NCBI GenBank assembly: GCA_024742495.1
Contig: JANSYJ010000005.1
Location: forward strand, 124,001 to 188,000
Origin: Bacteroidota bacterium
Lineage (GTDB): Bacteria; Bacteroidota; Bacteroidia; Flavobacteriales; Schleiferiaceae
Reading direction: 5' to 3'
DNA length: 64,000 nucleotides
The stretch's first letter is position 1, and each line of letters starts with the position of its first letter. The notes below the pieces were generated by a model. That model was given only the letters and a program-made list of their open reading frames with translations, made no database searches and was not told the DNA's origin. Positions 30,446 to 40,767 of the stretch are shown here, in pieces. A program made the position numbers and the translations under genes.

Positions 30446-31087
30446 TTAAGCTTGCCATGCACTGGGGTCTTCACGCCAGTTTATGAGGGTTTCAAATGTT
30501 TCTTGATTTAGATTACCACTGTGCTTTAAGGCTTCGAGTAGATGAGGGTAATCACTAAGAGTATATAAGTCTAAGTTGGCGGATTTAAAATTCTCTTCCG
30601 CAATTCTGAAAGCGTAAGTGAACAGAGCTAGCATGCCTTGAACTTCAGCGCCGCTATCTCTTAAAACATTTACAACTTTTAGGCTGCTACCGCCAGTAGA
30701 GATTAAATCTTCTATCACTACTACCTTGCTATTAGGAGGAAGTTCCCCCTCAATTTGATTTTGGCGACCGTGCTTCTTAGGCTCTGGCCGAACATAAACA
30801 AATGGAAGATCGAGCTCATCTGCCACCAAAGCACCAATGGCAATGGCGCCGGTTGCAACTCCAACCACCACTTCTGCATCGGGGTAAAGGCTCTTTAAAG
30901 CCTTGGCGAGTGATTTTTTTAAGTAGTTTCTAAGTTCTGGATAACTGAGGCTTACGCGGTTATCACAATAAATTGGTGACTGCCATCCACTAGCCCAAGT
31001 AAAAGGTTCTTTGGGTTGCAGTTTTATTGCCTTAATTTGCATGAGCTTTTCTGCCGTCTCATGCGCGGTACGAGCGTCTAAAATCAT
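30446..31087 (-). CDS. pyrE: Orotate phosphoribosyltransferase
   Basis: FTWASGWQSPIYCDNRVSLSYPELR; VVVIEDLISTGGSSLKVV (PRPP motif). Confidence 0.96.
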   Translation of the reverse strand: MILDARTAHETAEKLMQIKAIKLQPKEPFTWASGWQSPIYCDNRVSLSYPELRNYLKKSLAKALKSLYPDAEVVVGVATGAIAIGALVADELDLPFVYVRPEPKKHGRQNQIEGELPPNSKVVVIEDLISTGGSSLKVVNVLRDSGAEVQGMLALFTYAFRIAEENFKSANLDLYTLSDYPHLLEALKHSGNLNQETFETLINWREDPSAWQA

Positions 31088-31697
31088 GGCTCAAATGTAT
31101 AAAGTTTTCATCAAGGAATCGCTTATTATCATCGGGGATGAAGCCCGACCTGATGCTGTTGATTTTTTGGGTGAACAGCAGATTATGAATATGGTGCGGT
31201 CTAGGCTAAATAGCTATTCCAAACCGGTTTATGTATTTGCTCGAGATTTAAAGTCGGTATGGCTGAAATTTAAATCTCAATTTAAGATAATTGAAGCGGC
31301 AGGAGGAGCGGTCCTGAATCCTGATGAGGAATTATTAATGATTTACCGCCTTGGTAAATGGGACCTACCTAAAGGAAAAATCGAGTTTGGCGAGCCTAAA
31401 GAAATGGCGGCCATTCGCGAAGTAGAGGAGGAGACTGGCGTTCCTCGCCCAAAAATAACTGGGATTCTACCTACAACCTACCACGTTTACAGCTTAGAAG
31501 ATCGTTTAATCCTCAAACGCACCCATTGGTATGCCATGCGCATTGCCAACGGTTTTGATTTTCTCGTACCTCAATTGGAAGAGGATATTATCGATGCGAC
31601 TTGGTGCGATCCTGCCCAGATTTTAGAGAATCGCCAAAATACCTATGGCAATATCGCTCAGGTTTTAGATGCTTTAAATGAGCTTGATGAAGATTAA
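31086..31697 (+). CDS. NUDIX hydrolase with N-terminal extension
   Basis: GKIEFGEPKEMAAIREVEEETGV Nudix box; start either 31086 or 31095. Confidence 0.9.
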   Translation: MAQMYKVFIKESLIIIGDEARPDAVDFLGEQQIMNMVRSRLNSYSKPVYVFARDLKSVWLKFKSQFKIIEAAGGAVLNPDEELLMIYRLGKWDLPKGKIEFGEPKEMAAIREVEEETGVPRPKITGILPTTYHVYSLEDRLILKRTHWYAMRIANGFDFLVPQLEEDIIDATWCDPAQILENRQNTYGNIAQVLDALNELDED

Positions 31698-32152
31698 AGC
31701 TGATGTACTGCCTTAGGTACGAATTGCTGATAATCACCATTATTCCTAATAACATCGCGTACAATGCTACTGCTAATGGCAGATAGGCCAGAGGAGGTTA
31801 ATAGAAAAACCGTTTCTAAATCCCCTTTTAACTTCCGATTGGTTTGGGCGATGGCCTTTTCAAATTCAAAGTCGGCAGGATTTCTTAATCCGCGTAAAAT
31901 AAACTGAGCTCCTAGCTCCGAACAAAACTTTGTCGTTAGCCCGGTATATTGAGCAATACTAATCTTAGATTCACCTTTAAAGGTTTCTTCTAGCCAAGCC
32001 AGTCTTTGGGCTTCGGGAAACATATAGTTCTTGGTTGCGTTCCGCCCAAGAGCCACGACAATTTTATCAAATAAGGGCAAGGCACGTTCTACAATATCTA
32101 CATGCCCCAAGGTGATCGGGTCAAAGGAGCCCGGAAAAACCGCAATCTTCAT
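31694..32152 (-). CDS. coaD: Phosphopantetheine adenylyltransferase
   Basis: KIAVFPGSFDPITLGHVDIVERALPLFDKIVVALGRNATKN; LRNPADFEFEKAIAQTNRKL; SSSIVRDVIRNNGD. Confidence 0.97.
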   Translation of the reverse strand: MKIAVFPGSFDPITLGHVDIVERALPLFDKIVVALGRNATKNYMFPEAQRLAWLEETFKGESKISIAQYTGLTTKFCSELGAQFILRGLRNPADFEFEKAIAQTNRKLKGDLETVFLLTSSGLSAISSSIVRDVIRNNGDYQQFVPKAVHQL

Positions 32153-32156
32153 GCTT

Positions 32157-33131
32157 CTAAGATAAGGTGTTTTCTATGCAGGAACTAAAAAGCTCGGGCA
32201 GGGAAATCCCGGCATAAACAGCCTGCTTCGGTAAAATACTTTCGGCACTAAAGCCAGGTACGGTGTTTACTTCAATCAATACAGGCTTTCCTTCCGCGTC
32301 AAGTATATAATCTACTCTAGCCAGGCCTTTTAGCTCGAGCAGTTGGTACACTTGCTCGGTTTCACGCATAATCTTTTCGTAAACTTCAGCAGGAATATCT
32401 GCCGGGGTAATTTCTTCGGTGGTTCCGCTGTACTTAGATTCGTAATCGAAAAAATCGCCAAGGGGCCTAATATGAGTTACGGCAAGTGATTGCACCTTTC
32501 CACTATGATCGCTCACACCGCAAGCAAGCTCTAAGCCGGGTACCATACTTTCGATAAGTACTTTATGATCTATTGCTTGGGCTTTTTTAATCGCAGGCTC
32601 TAATTCGGAGAGGCTCTTCACTTTACTAACGCCTAGGGATGAGCCACTTCGACAAGGTTTTACGAAGCAAGGCAATTGCAGGCGTTCCACAATTTCAGCT
32701 TCCGAAATACTGGACTCGGCATGAAGAAAGATGCTCTTTGGAACTTTAAATCCATAACGCTCCAAAATTATATTGCACTCAGCTTTATTAAAAGTGAGAG
32801 CGCTGGCAAACTGACCAGAACTGGTATAAGCTTGGCCAATCATGTCAAAATATCCCGCTAAGGGACCATCTTCACCCGGGTGGCCATGGATGGCATTGAA
32901 TACCACATCGAATTTTATTTTCCGATCGCCAATGAAAAAGCTAAAGTCATCACTAATAATTGGATAGCGCTTATTGCCCTGATCAATAGCTTCCCATTTC
33001 TTAGGCCTTAACTCAACACGGAATAGTTCGAAATTTTTATGGGCTAAACTTTCAAAAACGACCTGACCACTAGCCATGGAAACATCTGCTTCTCCAGAGT
33101 ATCCGCCCATTATAACGCCCACCGTTTTCAT
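32157..33131 (-). CDS. ddl: D-alanine--D-alanine ligase
   Basis: MGGYSGEADVSMASG, IHGHPGEDGPLAGYFD, PCRSGSSLGVSKV, VLIEVNTVPGFSAESILPKQA. Confidence 0.94.
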   Translation of the reverse strand: MKTVGVIMGGYSGEADVSMASGQVVFESLAHKNFELFRVELRPKKWEAIDQGNKRYPIISDDFSFFIGDRKIKFDVVFNAIHGHPGEDGPLAGYFDMIGQAYTSSGQFASALTFNKAECNIILERYGFKVPKSIFLHAESSISEAEIVERLQLPCFVKPCRSGSSLGVSKVKSLSELEPAIKKAQAIDHKVLIESMVPGLELACGVSDHSGKVQSLAVTHIRPLGDFFDYESKYSGTTEEITPADIPAEVYEKIMRETEQVYQLLELKGLARVDYILDAEGKPVLIEVNTVPGFSAESILPKQAVYAGISLPELFSSCIENTLS

Positions 33132-33574
33132 TAGCCCTGGCTCTTTTTTATCGTTAACAGTCTTTCTTGTAATGCTGGATCCGATTGAACGGTAAGTTGC
33201 ATGTGTTGGTAGTAATCCTCATCCCAAGCATAGACACTAATGAGCTTTATTAATTGCTGACGCATGCTCTGCTTTAGGCCGGCGCGAAAATTCATTAACT
33301 GCTCAAATGCTTTTGCAAATTGTGGATCTAATTCTGGTTTTAGGGCATCCCAAGAACCAGCCTCTTTAAGGGCCTGCAGGGTGCCTTCCATTTCTTGAGG
33401 ACTAATTTGTAATTCCTCCTGCAGACTTTTAGCCTTAGCAGCTAGTTCTAATCTATAGCTAAACATAGCATCTGATACGGCTATATAATGCTTTAGGTCT
33501 TCATCCGAATAAGCGGCGCTATTTTGTGCTATCGCCCCAAAGGGAAAGAATAGGAACAGAAGGTATTTATACAT
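33131..33574 (-). CDS. Exported hypothetical protein
   Basis: Signal peptide MYKYLLFLFFPFGAIAQ; overlaps ddl start in operon. Confidence 0.55.
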   Translation of the reverse strand: MYKYLLFLFFPFGAIAQNSAAYSDEDLKHYIAVSDAMFSYRLELAAKAKSLQEELQISPQEMEGTLQALKEAGSWDALKPELDPQFAKAFEQLMNFRAGLKQSMRQQLIKLISVYAWDEDYYQHMQLTVQSDPALQERLLTIKKSQG

Positions 33575-34413
33575 TAGTTCAATAGTCCAAATACTAAGGC
33601 CAGCAAGTCATTTACACGTGCCGCTGGGTCGTTGCGAATGGCAGTTTCTTCTTCTCCCATTTTGTCATAAAGACCATCAAGGGCACGCTCGGTTGTATAA
33701 GCGGAAAGATCATCTACTTGAATAGGAGTAAGGTTGGCGAGGCTACCAATATTCCCAAAACCTGGCAAACCAATGTTCAAGAGATCATTATAGTCTTGAA
33801 CTAAATCTTCATAAGATTTTGCAACGCTAACATTTCCAATATTTATGGCTTCCAAAGTGCTATCTACCTTAGGCTCATAGGCCTGATACATTTGACCGCC
33901 GGTATTTGTACGTAAATAGGAAGTTGCCGATGTATCGCTGCCGCTTAATAAAATTGAACTCGCATCGAGGATACTCACATTGGTGATGGCGTCTGCAAAG
34001 ATGGGCTTAGCGGTATTAGCGGCACTTTCCGCTGCGCGGTTAATTCCTTCAATTACTTCGGCCTCAGTGCTGCTAATGCCAGGAATGGTAATTCCTAAAA
34101 TCGTAGTGCCATTGTATAAATCGTCACCAGTAATGGTGGCAATACCTAAATCGATGGTCTTAGTTTTTAAAGCCTCAATGGCAAATTTGGTTCCCGAAGG
34201 TAGGTTAAGCTTAACCTCAGGGTCGCCGAAATAGCCGTCAAATTGAGATAAATTGGCGATAGAGGTATCGGAACTCACATTGAGCGCCATTTTTAAACCG
34301 TCAATGATTTGAGCGGTGGAAATATTTCCGCTTAATACATCATCAATGGTATCATCGCTACAGGCAACAAAAAATATCGGGCTAAAAGCCAAAATCCAGA
34401 ATATCTTTTTCAT
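33574..34413 (-). CDS. DUF4197-like lipoprotein
   Basis: Lipobox IFFVACSDD; ISTAQIIDGLKMALNVSSDTSIANLSQFDGYFGDPEVKLNLP; start moved to MKKIFWIL. Confidence 0.75.
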   Translation of the reverse strand: MKKIFWILAFSPIFFVACSDDTIDDVLSGNISTAQIIDGLKMALNVSSDTSIANLSQFDGYFGDPEVKLNLPSGTKFAIEALKTKTIDLGIATITGDDLYNGTTILGITIPGISSTEAEVIEGINRAAESAANTAKPIFADAITNVSILDASSILLSGSDTSATSYLRTNTGGQMYQAYEPKVDSTLEAINIGNVSVAKSYEDLVQDYNDLLNIGLPGFGNIGSLANLTPIQVDDLSAYTTERALDGLYDKMGEEETAIRNDPAARVNDLLALVFGLLN

Positions 34414-34462
34414 AAGATTAATTTGTGCAAATCTAATCATTAGTACAGCTTTGTGTTCCAAT

Positions 34463-35221
34463 TTATTGAGCTGCTTCTTTATTTTTCAAATAATGTTCAA
34501 AGCGCAGTCTATTTAAGAGACCAGGCCTTTCCCGTAAACCGGCCTTGCCCATGTAAATGCTGATTCCAACACCCGTGCCGGTAAAGTAAATACTGCTGCG
34601 ACTAGGCTCGAAAAGCTCTATCAGGTAGTCTTCACCTTCTTGTAAGCTCAAGCTAAGAGTATCGCTATTATCCACCCTTAAATTGATATCATCGGAAAGT
34701 GGCACCCTCACCGAGAAATAGTCTCTTTGTTTGAGGTCCCCAATCTCTTTATTCTCCATATAAACCTTAAGACCGTTCTTTATATTGGGATTAAGTTTCT
34801 TGGCAAAACGGAAAAAGTGCAGCACAGCACATTGACAATTTTTCAAACTGTCCTCGTTTTCCTTTTGGATCAAATGATACCTGATTGCCGCTACATCTTC
34901 ATGGTAAAAGAAAGTAGCAATTAGCTTTTCCCCACCGAAAGTTCGTTTTACGCTTTCAAGTCGAATAATATTACAACCCTTTCTTTGGGCATCGGCCTTT
35001 AGTCTATTGATTAAGACCACATCTGTTTTTCCATTGGAGTTGGAGTACTCCCACTCGCCCATTTCTACTGAACCTTCTGGCAATTCTTCCTGAGGTAGGA
35101 AAAGGTAAACCCCTAATTCGTTTTTGGCAAGCTTAAGGTAATTGTCGGATGGCACGAAACGAGTTCTGCTGCACCCTATGGCCAAAAGCGCTGTACTAAT
35201 AAGGAAGAGTTTTTTAAACAT
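34463..35221 (-). CDS. Hypothetical lipoprotein
   Basis: Lipobox LLAIGCSRTR; no recognised family. Confidence 0.6.
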   Translation of the reverse strand: MFKKLFLISTALLAIGCSRTRFVPSDNYLKLAKNELGVYLFLPQEELPEGSVEMGEWEYSNSNGKTDVVLINRLKADAQRKGCNIIRLESVKRTFGGEKLIATFFYHEDVAAIRYHLIQKENEDSLKNCQCAVLHFFRFAKKLNPNIKNGLKVYMENKEIGDLKQRDYFSVRVPLSDDINLRVDNSDTLSLSLQEGEDYLIELFEPSRSSIYFTGTGVGISIYMGKAGLRERPGLLNRLRFEHYLKNKEAAQ

Positions 35222-35233
35222 GGCGGGCCGATC

Positions 35234-36319
35234 TTAAAACTTTAAGGTTAACTGGGTGCTGCTTGAATTGTTTTCGGGGTCGAAATTAGACAAACTAAGC
35301 CCTAAAAGTCGAATAGCTTCCCCGCGATATGAATTATTTAAAAGTTCCAAAGCGGCAGCCTTCAGTGTATCGCGATCTAAACTAAGCATAGCTATAGTTT
35401 TACTGCGGCTTATAGTCTCAAAATTTTGACTTTTCATTTTTAAAGTAACGGTTCTACCGGGCATAGCTTGCTCTTTAAGCCGCTTATACCAAATTTCAAA
35501 TATGTCGTTAAAAGCCGATTCGACTTCAATTTGGCCAATGAGGTCGCGATCGAAGGTTCTTTCGGCCCCTAGGGATTTACGTTCACGGGAGGGTTTAACC
35601 GCAGTCTTTTGGAGGCCGCGAACAATCTGATAATAATGCTGACCTGCTTTACCAAACTCCTGTTTTAAAAGGGCAAGATCCCATTCCTTTAAATCGCGTC
35701 CCCGGTGTATGCCCAGGCTTTTCATCTTAGCGGCCGTTTTTTCACCAACGCCAAAAAACTTGTTAATGGCCAAGTCCTCTAAAAAGGGAATTACTTCTTC
35801 GGGCATTATGGTTTTTTGCCCATTTGGTTTGTTGATGTCCGAAGCGACCTTGGCCAAGAATTTATTAATGCTTATTCCGGCTGAAGCATTTAGCGACACT
35901 TCATTTTTAATTTCGGCTCTAATTTGACGCGCTATTTTACTGGCGCTGCTAATCCCCGCTTTGTTTACGCTAACATCTAAATAGGCTTCATCTAAAGAGA
36001 GGGGTTCTACTAAATCGGTATAACGGAAAAATATGTGCCGAATTTGCTCTGAAACGGCTCGATACTTTTTAAAATCGGGTTTAACGAAAATCAAACCGGG
36101 GCATCTTCGATAGGCAATTGCAGAAGCCATTGCAGAGCGCACCCCATATTTTCGTGCCTCATAACTCGCGGCGGCAACTACGCCCCGTTCTCGGGAGCCT
36201 CCCACCGCTATGGCTTTACCTCGAAGTGCTGGATCATCCCGCTGTTCAACGGATGCGTAAAATGCATCCATATCAACATGAATTATTTTGCGAATGTATT
36301 CTTCCGGGATATCTTCCAA
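35234..36319 (-). CDS. dinB: DNA polymerase IV
   Basis: IIHVDMDAFYASVEQRDDPALRGKAIAVGGSRERGVVAAASYEARKYGVRSAM; PLSLDEAYLDVS. Confidence 0.96.
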   Translation of the reverse strand: MEDIPEEYIRKIIHVDMDAFYASVEQRDDPALRGKAIAVGGSRERGVVAAASYEARKYGVRSAMASAIAYRRCPGLIFVKPDFKKYRAVSEQIRHIFFRYTDLVEPLSLDEAYLDVSVNKAGISSASKIARQIRAEIKNEVSLNASAGISINKFLAKVASDINKPNGQKTIMPEEVIPFLEDLAINKFFGVGEKTAAKMKSLGIHRGRDLKEWDLALLKQEFGKAGQHYYQIVRGLQKTAVKPSRERKSLGAERTFDRDLIGQIEVESAFNDIFEIWYKRLKEQAMPGRTVTLKMKSQNFETISRSKTIAMLSLDRDTLKAAALELLNNSYRGEAIRLLGLSLSNFDPENNSSSTQLTLKF

Positions 36320-36365
36320 GGTGGAGCAAATTTTGGCCTAATTTAGCAGGAATTCAATTTTCACT

Positions 36366-39300
36366 ATGCCTATTTTATACCGTACTCTAAGTTTCTGCGC
36401 TGCTTTAATTTGTGTTTTCTCGCTTAATGCACAAGACTATAAAGCAATGATGGAAGATCCAACATTTTCAATTGCTGAAGTTAAGCAAGCCGCTGAAACT
36501 TGGTTTGAAGAAAATGGCAAAGGGGAAGGTTCAGGGTATAAAGGCTTTCAGCGTTGGTTATGGTCGCAAGAATATCGATTTGGATTAGATGGTAATCGCG
36601 CAAATACCGACCCCTATTTTGCCGAAAAACAGTTCGAGCAGATTCAAGCAGGAATGCAACAAGCAGCTTCTAGTAGCTGGCAAGATTTTGGTCCCTATGC
36701 GGTAGATAGCATTACCGGGCATTACAGTCCGGGTTTAGGAAGAGTGGAATGCTTTTACTTTGATCCAAACGACCTAGATTATCTTTACTTGGGTTCGCGA
36801 AGCGGCGGTTTTTGGAAAAGCACCGATGGCGGCCAAAGCTGGTCCGGTTCAAGCACGGAGTTTCTAGTGGCAACTGGTGTAAATACCATGGCCGTATCAC
36901 CAACTAATCGGGATTCGGTATTAATTAATCTCCGCAATGCACGCAATGGCACCAGTCACGGTATTTACCGCTCCATTGATGGCGGCTTAACTTGGTCTCT
37001 TTCGGCCTTTAACCCGACTGCAATTTCGTGGACTGGCCTTGGGAATAACGGACAGGTTTACCAATTGGCTTACCACCCTACGATTAAGGATCGGGTATAT
37101 GTTGGAACCAATGAAGGACTCTATATTTCAAATGATAATCTTCAAACTTGGACCCGTGTTGTGCCAAATGCGAATGTGACTCATATTCAATTTCACCCAA
37201 GCGATAGCGCCATTGTTTATATCTACGACGATTATCACTGGGGTGCCAATGGCAACTACATCTTGGTTTCCCAGGATGGAGGATTAACTTTCAGTCAGAG
37301 TGATGAGCTCATTAATAATAGTGGTTCCAATGTAGAAATTGCTGTTAGTCCAGATTGCCCAGATTGTTTATTCGCGGCCTCAGCGAATGGGGTATGGAAA
37401 AGCTTTGACAAAGGACTTAACTTTACCTTCATGACCAATCCCGCAGGAGTTTGCGATGGCTTTGCGGTAAGTGATATGGATACCTCAGTGATGATTTATG
37501 GTATGCTTGATGTTTACCGAAGCTTTGATGGCGGACGAAACTTCAATAAAGTGGCCAATTGGTTTGTAAATGGTGGTAGCCTTCCTTTCAACGGTCCACA
37601 ATACGTGCATGCCGACCTCCGGGAAATTCGTGCCCATAATGGGGAGTTTTACATTGGTACAGATGGCTATCTCGCAAAAAGTAGCAATAGCGGAATCGAT
37701 TGGCAAAGACTATCGAGAGGTACGGGAATACGTGAGTTTTACTCAATTGGCCTTTCGCAATCCGAGCATTATTCTACCATGGCTGGTTCACAAGATAACG
37801 GCACTAGCATTTACCGCAAAGAAGGTTGGGTGGAGTTTTACGGCGCCGATGGCATGGAGTCTTTAATCCATCCTTTAAACCCCGAATGGATGATGGGCAG
37901 TGTTCAGTATGGCACACGCAGATTAACTTTCGATGCCGGTCGCAGTCAAAGAGCAGCAACGCCAACGGGACAATCTGGAGCCTGGGAAGCACCATTGGAA
38001 CGCAGCAGCACCAATCACATGAAGCTTTATCATTTTGGAGAAGATGTATATGAGAGTGAAGACTTCGGTTTAAATTGGAACCAAATAGGCAGCCCATTAT
38101 TTACTGATGAAACAGTAAGGGCGGCCATCGCCCCTAATGATGGAAACATTATTGCTGTTTCACGGCAAAGTTCTTTAGAGTTGTCCTTTAATGGAGGTAA
38201 TACCTTCCGATTGCGAAGTACTGGATTGCCAAGTGCTAGCATTACAGATGTCACTTTTGCCCCCCATTCAGATTCGATTATTGTGGTTACCTATGCTACC
38301 CATCAAAATAATGGACAAAAGGTTTTCATCAGCTATGATCAAGGTTTAAGCTGGTCTAATATCACGGCGAACTTGGGTGATATGCCTATTCGCTCAGTTG
38401 TTATTGATCACAGCCCAGATCATAACATTTACCTAGGCGCGGAAATTGGAGTTTATGTAAAGCCAATGCAAGGCAGCAACTGGTCTCTCTATAATGCGGG
38501 CTTACCGAATATGAGCGTTACAGATCTCGAGATAATGTATGGCGCCAATCTTTTAAGAGCGGCAACTTGGGGTCGTGGTATGTGGCAAATTTCTCTAAAG
38601 GATAGGGTGGATTACCCAAAAATCATCCACACCGAGATGGAACATCGCATCGGCTTTCAATCACCAACGGATGTGATGAGCCAGCATGTTCAGGCCACTA
38701 TATCTTATGCACGAAGTATTGACACCGTTTACCTGCAATGGTCCGCAAATGGCTTGGGCCTTGATAGTATTATTGGGATGGTATTTCAACAAGATTCAAC
38801 CTGGCAAACCATTGAACCAATCCCTGCCCAAGCGAAGGATTCAGATCTTTACTTTAAAATTATCGCTGTTGGTGATCAAAATGATACTTCCATCACTTTT
38901 CGATATCACTATCGCGTTCAAGGGGAAGATTATTGTTTAACTGGAAATGATCCCGCCGACTTTACCGATGCCTATATCGATGAGGTTCAAATGTCTAATA
39001 TTCAGAATATTAGTTCTCGTTCACCTTATAGCGATTTCACTTCTAATTATATAAATCTAAACACCAATCAATCCTATACCTTATTAGTAGTAACGGTAAA
39101 TCCAAGTCCTACTGATGTGGTGCGAGCTTGGATTGATTTTGATGGCGATTCGGCATTTTCACCTTCCGAGCAATTGAATATGTCGGCTTTAGATCCTTTA
39201 AACTCCTCCTTTGTAACCATTAATCTACCTCAGTTTAGCAATACCGATACGGTGCGAATGAGGGTGCGGGTAATGCCCAATTATCTGCCAGCTGATGCTT

Positions 39301-39602
39301 GTAATTATTATGGGGGAGAGGCGGAAGACTACAGCGTGGTGCTCATTGGAAATGGCTTAAGCTTATCGGAATGGGAAGGTCCTGAACCGAAAATTTATCC
39401 AAATCCAGCCAGCGAATTTTTAAATATTGAGGCCAAACAGCTTGATTCTTATAGAATTCTAAATGCCAATGGTCAGGAGCTAAAAGCGGCGGACCTTAAC
39501 CGTGATCAAATATCTTTGAAAGACCTTGGTTCAGGGACCTATATCATCGAATTACATCATCAGAATGGGCAGTTCTGGCGTTCAACCTTCATTAAAAACT
39601 AA
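36366..39602 (+). CDS. T9SS-secreted protein with sortilin/BNR-like repeats, GEVED domain and type A sorting domain
   Basis: Repeated 'S.DGG.TWS' blades; PADFTDAYIDEVQM...AEDYSVVLIG (GEVED); C-term PKIYPNPASEFLNIEAKQLDSYRILNANGQEL...GTYIIELHHQNGQFWRSTFIKN. Confidence 0.88.
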   Translation: MPILYRTLSFCAALICVFSLNAQDYKAMMEDPTFSIAEVKQAAETWFEENGKGEGSGYKGFQRWLWSQEYRFGLDGNRANTDPYFAEKQFEQIQAGMQQAASSSWQDFGPYAVDSITGHYSPGLGRVECFYFDPNDLDYLYLGSRSGGFWKSTDGGQSWSGSSTEFLVATGVNTMAVSPTNRDSVLINLRNARNGTSHGIYRSIDGGLTWSLSAFNPTAISWTGLGNNGQVYQLAYHPTIKDRVYVGTNEGLYISNDNLQTWTRVVPNANVTHIQFHPSDSAIVYIYDDYHWGANGNYILVSQDGGLTFSQSDELINNSGSNVEIAVSPDCPDCLFAASANGVWKSFDKGLNFTFMTNPAGVCDGFAVSDMDTSVMIYGMLDVYRSFDGGRNFNKVANWFVNGGSLPFNGPQYVHADLREIRAHNGEFYIGTDGYLAKSSNSGIDWQRLSRGTGIREFYSIGLSQSEHYSTMAGSQDNGTSIYRKEGWVEFYGADGMESLIHPLNPEWMMGSVQYGTRRLTFDAGRSQRAATPTGQSGAWEAPLERSSTNHMKLYHFGEDVYESEDFGLNWNQIGSPLFTDETVRAAIAPNDGNIIAVSRQSSLELSFNGGNTFRLRSTGLPSASITDVTFAPHSDSIIVVTYATHQNNGQKVFISYDQGLSWSNITANLGDMPIRSVVIDHSPDHNIYLGAEIGVYVKPMQGSNWSLYNAGLPNMSVTDLEIMYGANLLRAATWGRGMWQISLKDRVDYPKIIHTEMEHRIGFQSPTDVMSQHVQATISYARSIDTVYLQWSANGLGLDSIIGMVFQQDSTWQTIEPIPAQAKDSDLYFKIIAVGDQNDTSITFRYHYRVQGEDYCLTGNDPADFTDAYIDEVQMSNIQNISSRSPYSDFTSNYINLNTNQSYTLLVVTVNPSPTDVVRAWIDFDGDSAFSPSEQLNMSALDPLNSSFVTINLPQFSNTDTVRMRVRVMPNYLPADACNYYGGEAEDYSVVLIGNGLSLSEWEGPEPKIYPNPASEFLNIEAKQLDSYRILNANGQELKAADLNRDQISLKDLGSGTYIIELHHQNGQFWRSTFIKN

Positions 39603-39604
39603 GT

Positions 39605-40021
39605 ATGCGAAAATTAGTAGCATTTCTATTGGTGCTTAGCGCGATGGCCTGTGGGAGTCAAAAGAAAAATGGTGCCTTGCAGGTTGAGATCCAAGATTAC
39701 TATTTCGATCAACAGATTGGCGGCACAGCGGAAGCGGGGATAAATGAATCCTACTATTTTAAGTTTGAGGATGATTCTGCGATTATGGAGCGCATGACCG
39801 TAGGAGGGAAAAGCTATGATCTTAAAAGCAAAGATGGGATGCTTTTTCAGGCCACAACCGAACTAATGTCTAATGATGAGGTTAATCCTGCCTCTTTTCG
39901 CAAAGTGAGCCTTATCGGAAAAGCAAGGCGTGGAGATGGCATGATTCATATTCAACTGGACTCCGTGCCGATGCGAGAGCAAATTTTTATGCCTAGTGCT
40001 CTACCGCAAGGAGATCGTTAA
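39605..40021 (+). CDS. Hypothetical lipoprotein
   Basis: Lipobox LSAMACGSQ. Confidence 0.6.
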   Translation: MRKLVAFLLVLSAMACGSQKKNGALQVEIQDYYFDQQIGGTAEAGINESYYFKFEDDSAIMERMTVGGKSYDLKSKDGMLFQATTELMSNDEVNPASFRKVSLIGKARRGDGMIHIQLDSVPMREQIFMPSALPQGDR

Positions 40022-40767
40022 ATTTTACGAGCGATAAAGAAGCCATAACTGTAATAGGCTTGGAACTTGCGATATAGTTCATATTCCATGCGATGCGCTT
40101 CAACTACTTTTTTGGCTAGTTCCGAATGCTTGTGCTCCTTCAAGAAAAGAGGAATTGTTTGCTCCAAAGGTTCAAAGTAGTTGTTTAGCCAGCTATTCGC
40201 TTCTAAAATAAAGCTGTTAATTAGCTCATATCCGTGCGACTCCAATTGCTTGGCCTTTTCTTCAAGCGTAGCTATTTCTGGATATTCAGCATTCCAATAG
40301 GCCTCAATTTCAGCGGGGCGATTAGCGCTAGTCCAGCAAATTTCACTTATTGCCAAAATGCCATCATCAACCAGAAATTCCCGCCATTTTTTTAGGCCAT
40401 TGGCAAAGCCCATGCTGTAAATAGCACCTTCCGACCAAATTAAATCTAAACTCTGGGCCTTAAAGCTCAGTTGATTCATGTCTTCTTGTGCAAGGCTAAT
40501 GGTCTGTTTCGGTGCTAAGCTTGAGGCTTGCTTTTCAAGCTTTTTTAAAAAAGCAGGAAAGAGGTCAACTGCCCTAATCTGCCAATTTGTTTCCCTCGCA
40601 AGAATTAAGGTACTGGCTCCTGTGCCACAACCAATATCGGCTACCTTTAATGAGGAGGCTGGATTAAGACCAGTAAGGGCCATGGCTTTAAGGGTTTCCG
40701 TTGTGCTCCCTGGACCTTGGCGGTGATTTCGAAGATGTAAATCGATCAGTAGACCTAATTCAGTCAC
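40018..40767 (-). CDS. Class I SAM-dependent methyltransferase
   Basis: LKVADIGCGTGASTLILARE; LDLIWSEGAIYSMGF. Confidence 0.85.
   Translation of the reverse strand: MTELGLLIDLHLRNHRQGPGSTTETLKAMALTGLNPASSLKVADIGCGTGASTLILARETNWQIRAVDLFPAFLKKLEKQASSLAPKQTISLAQEDMNQLSFKAQSLDLIWSEGAIYSMGFANGLKKWREFLVDDGILAISEICWTSANRPAEIEAYWNAEYPEIATLEEKAKQLESHGYELINSFILEANSWLNNYFEPLEQTIPLFLKEHKHSELAKKVVEAHRMEYELYRKFQAYYSYGFFIARKI

Noticed and set aside
36800-38600. Repeated DGG..W motifs suggesting DNA repeats
   Set aside because: These are protein-level beta-propeller (BNR/sortilin) blades, divergent at DNA level; no tandem DNA repeat or CRISPR
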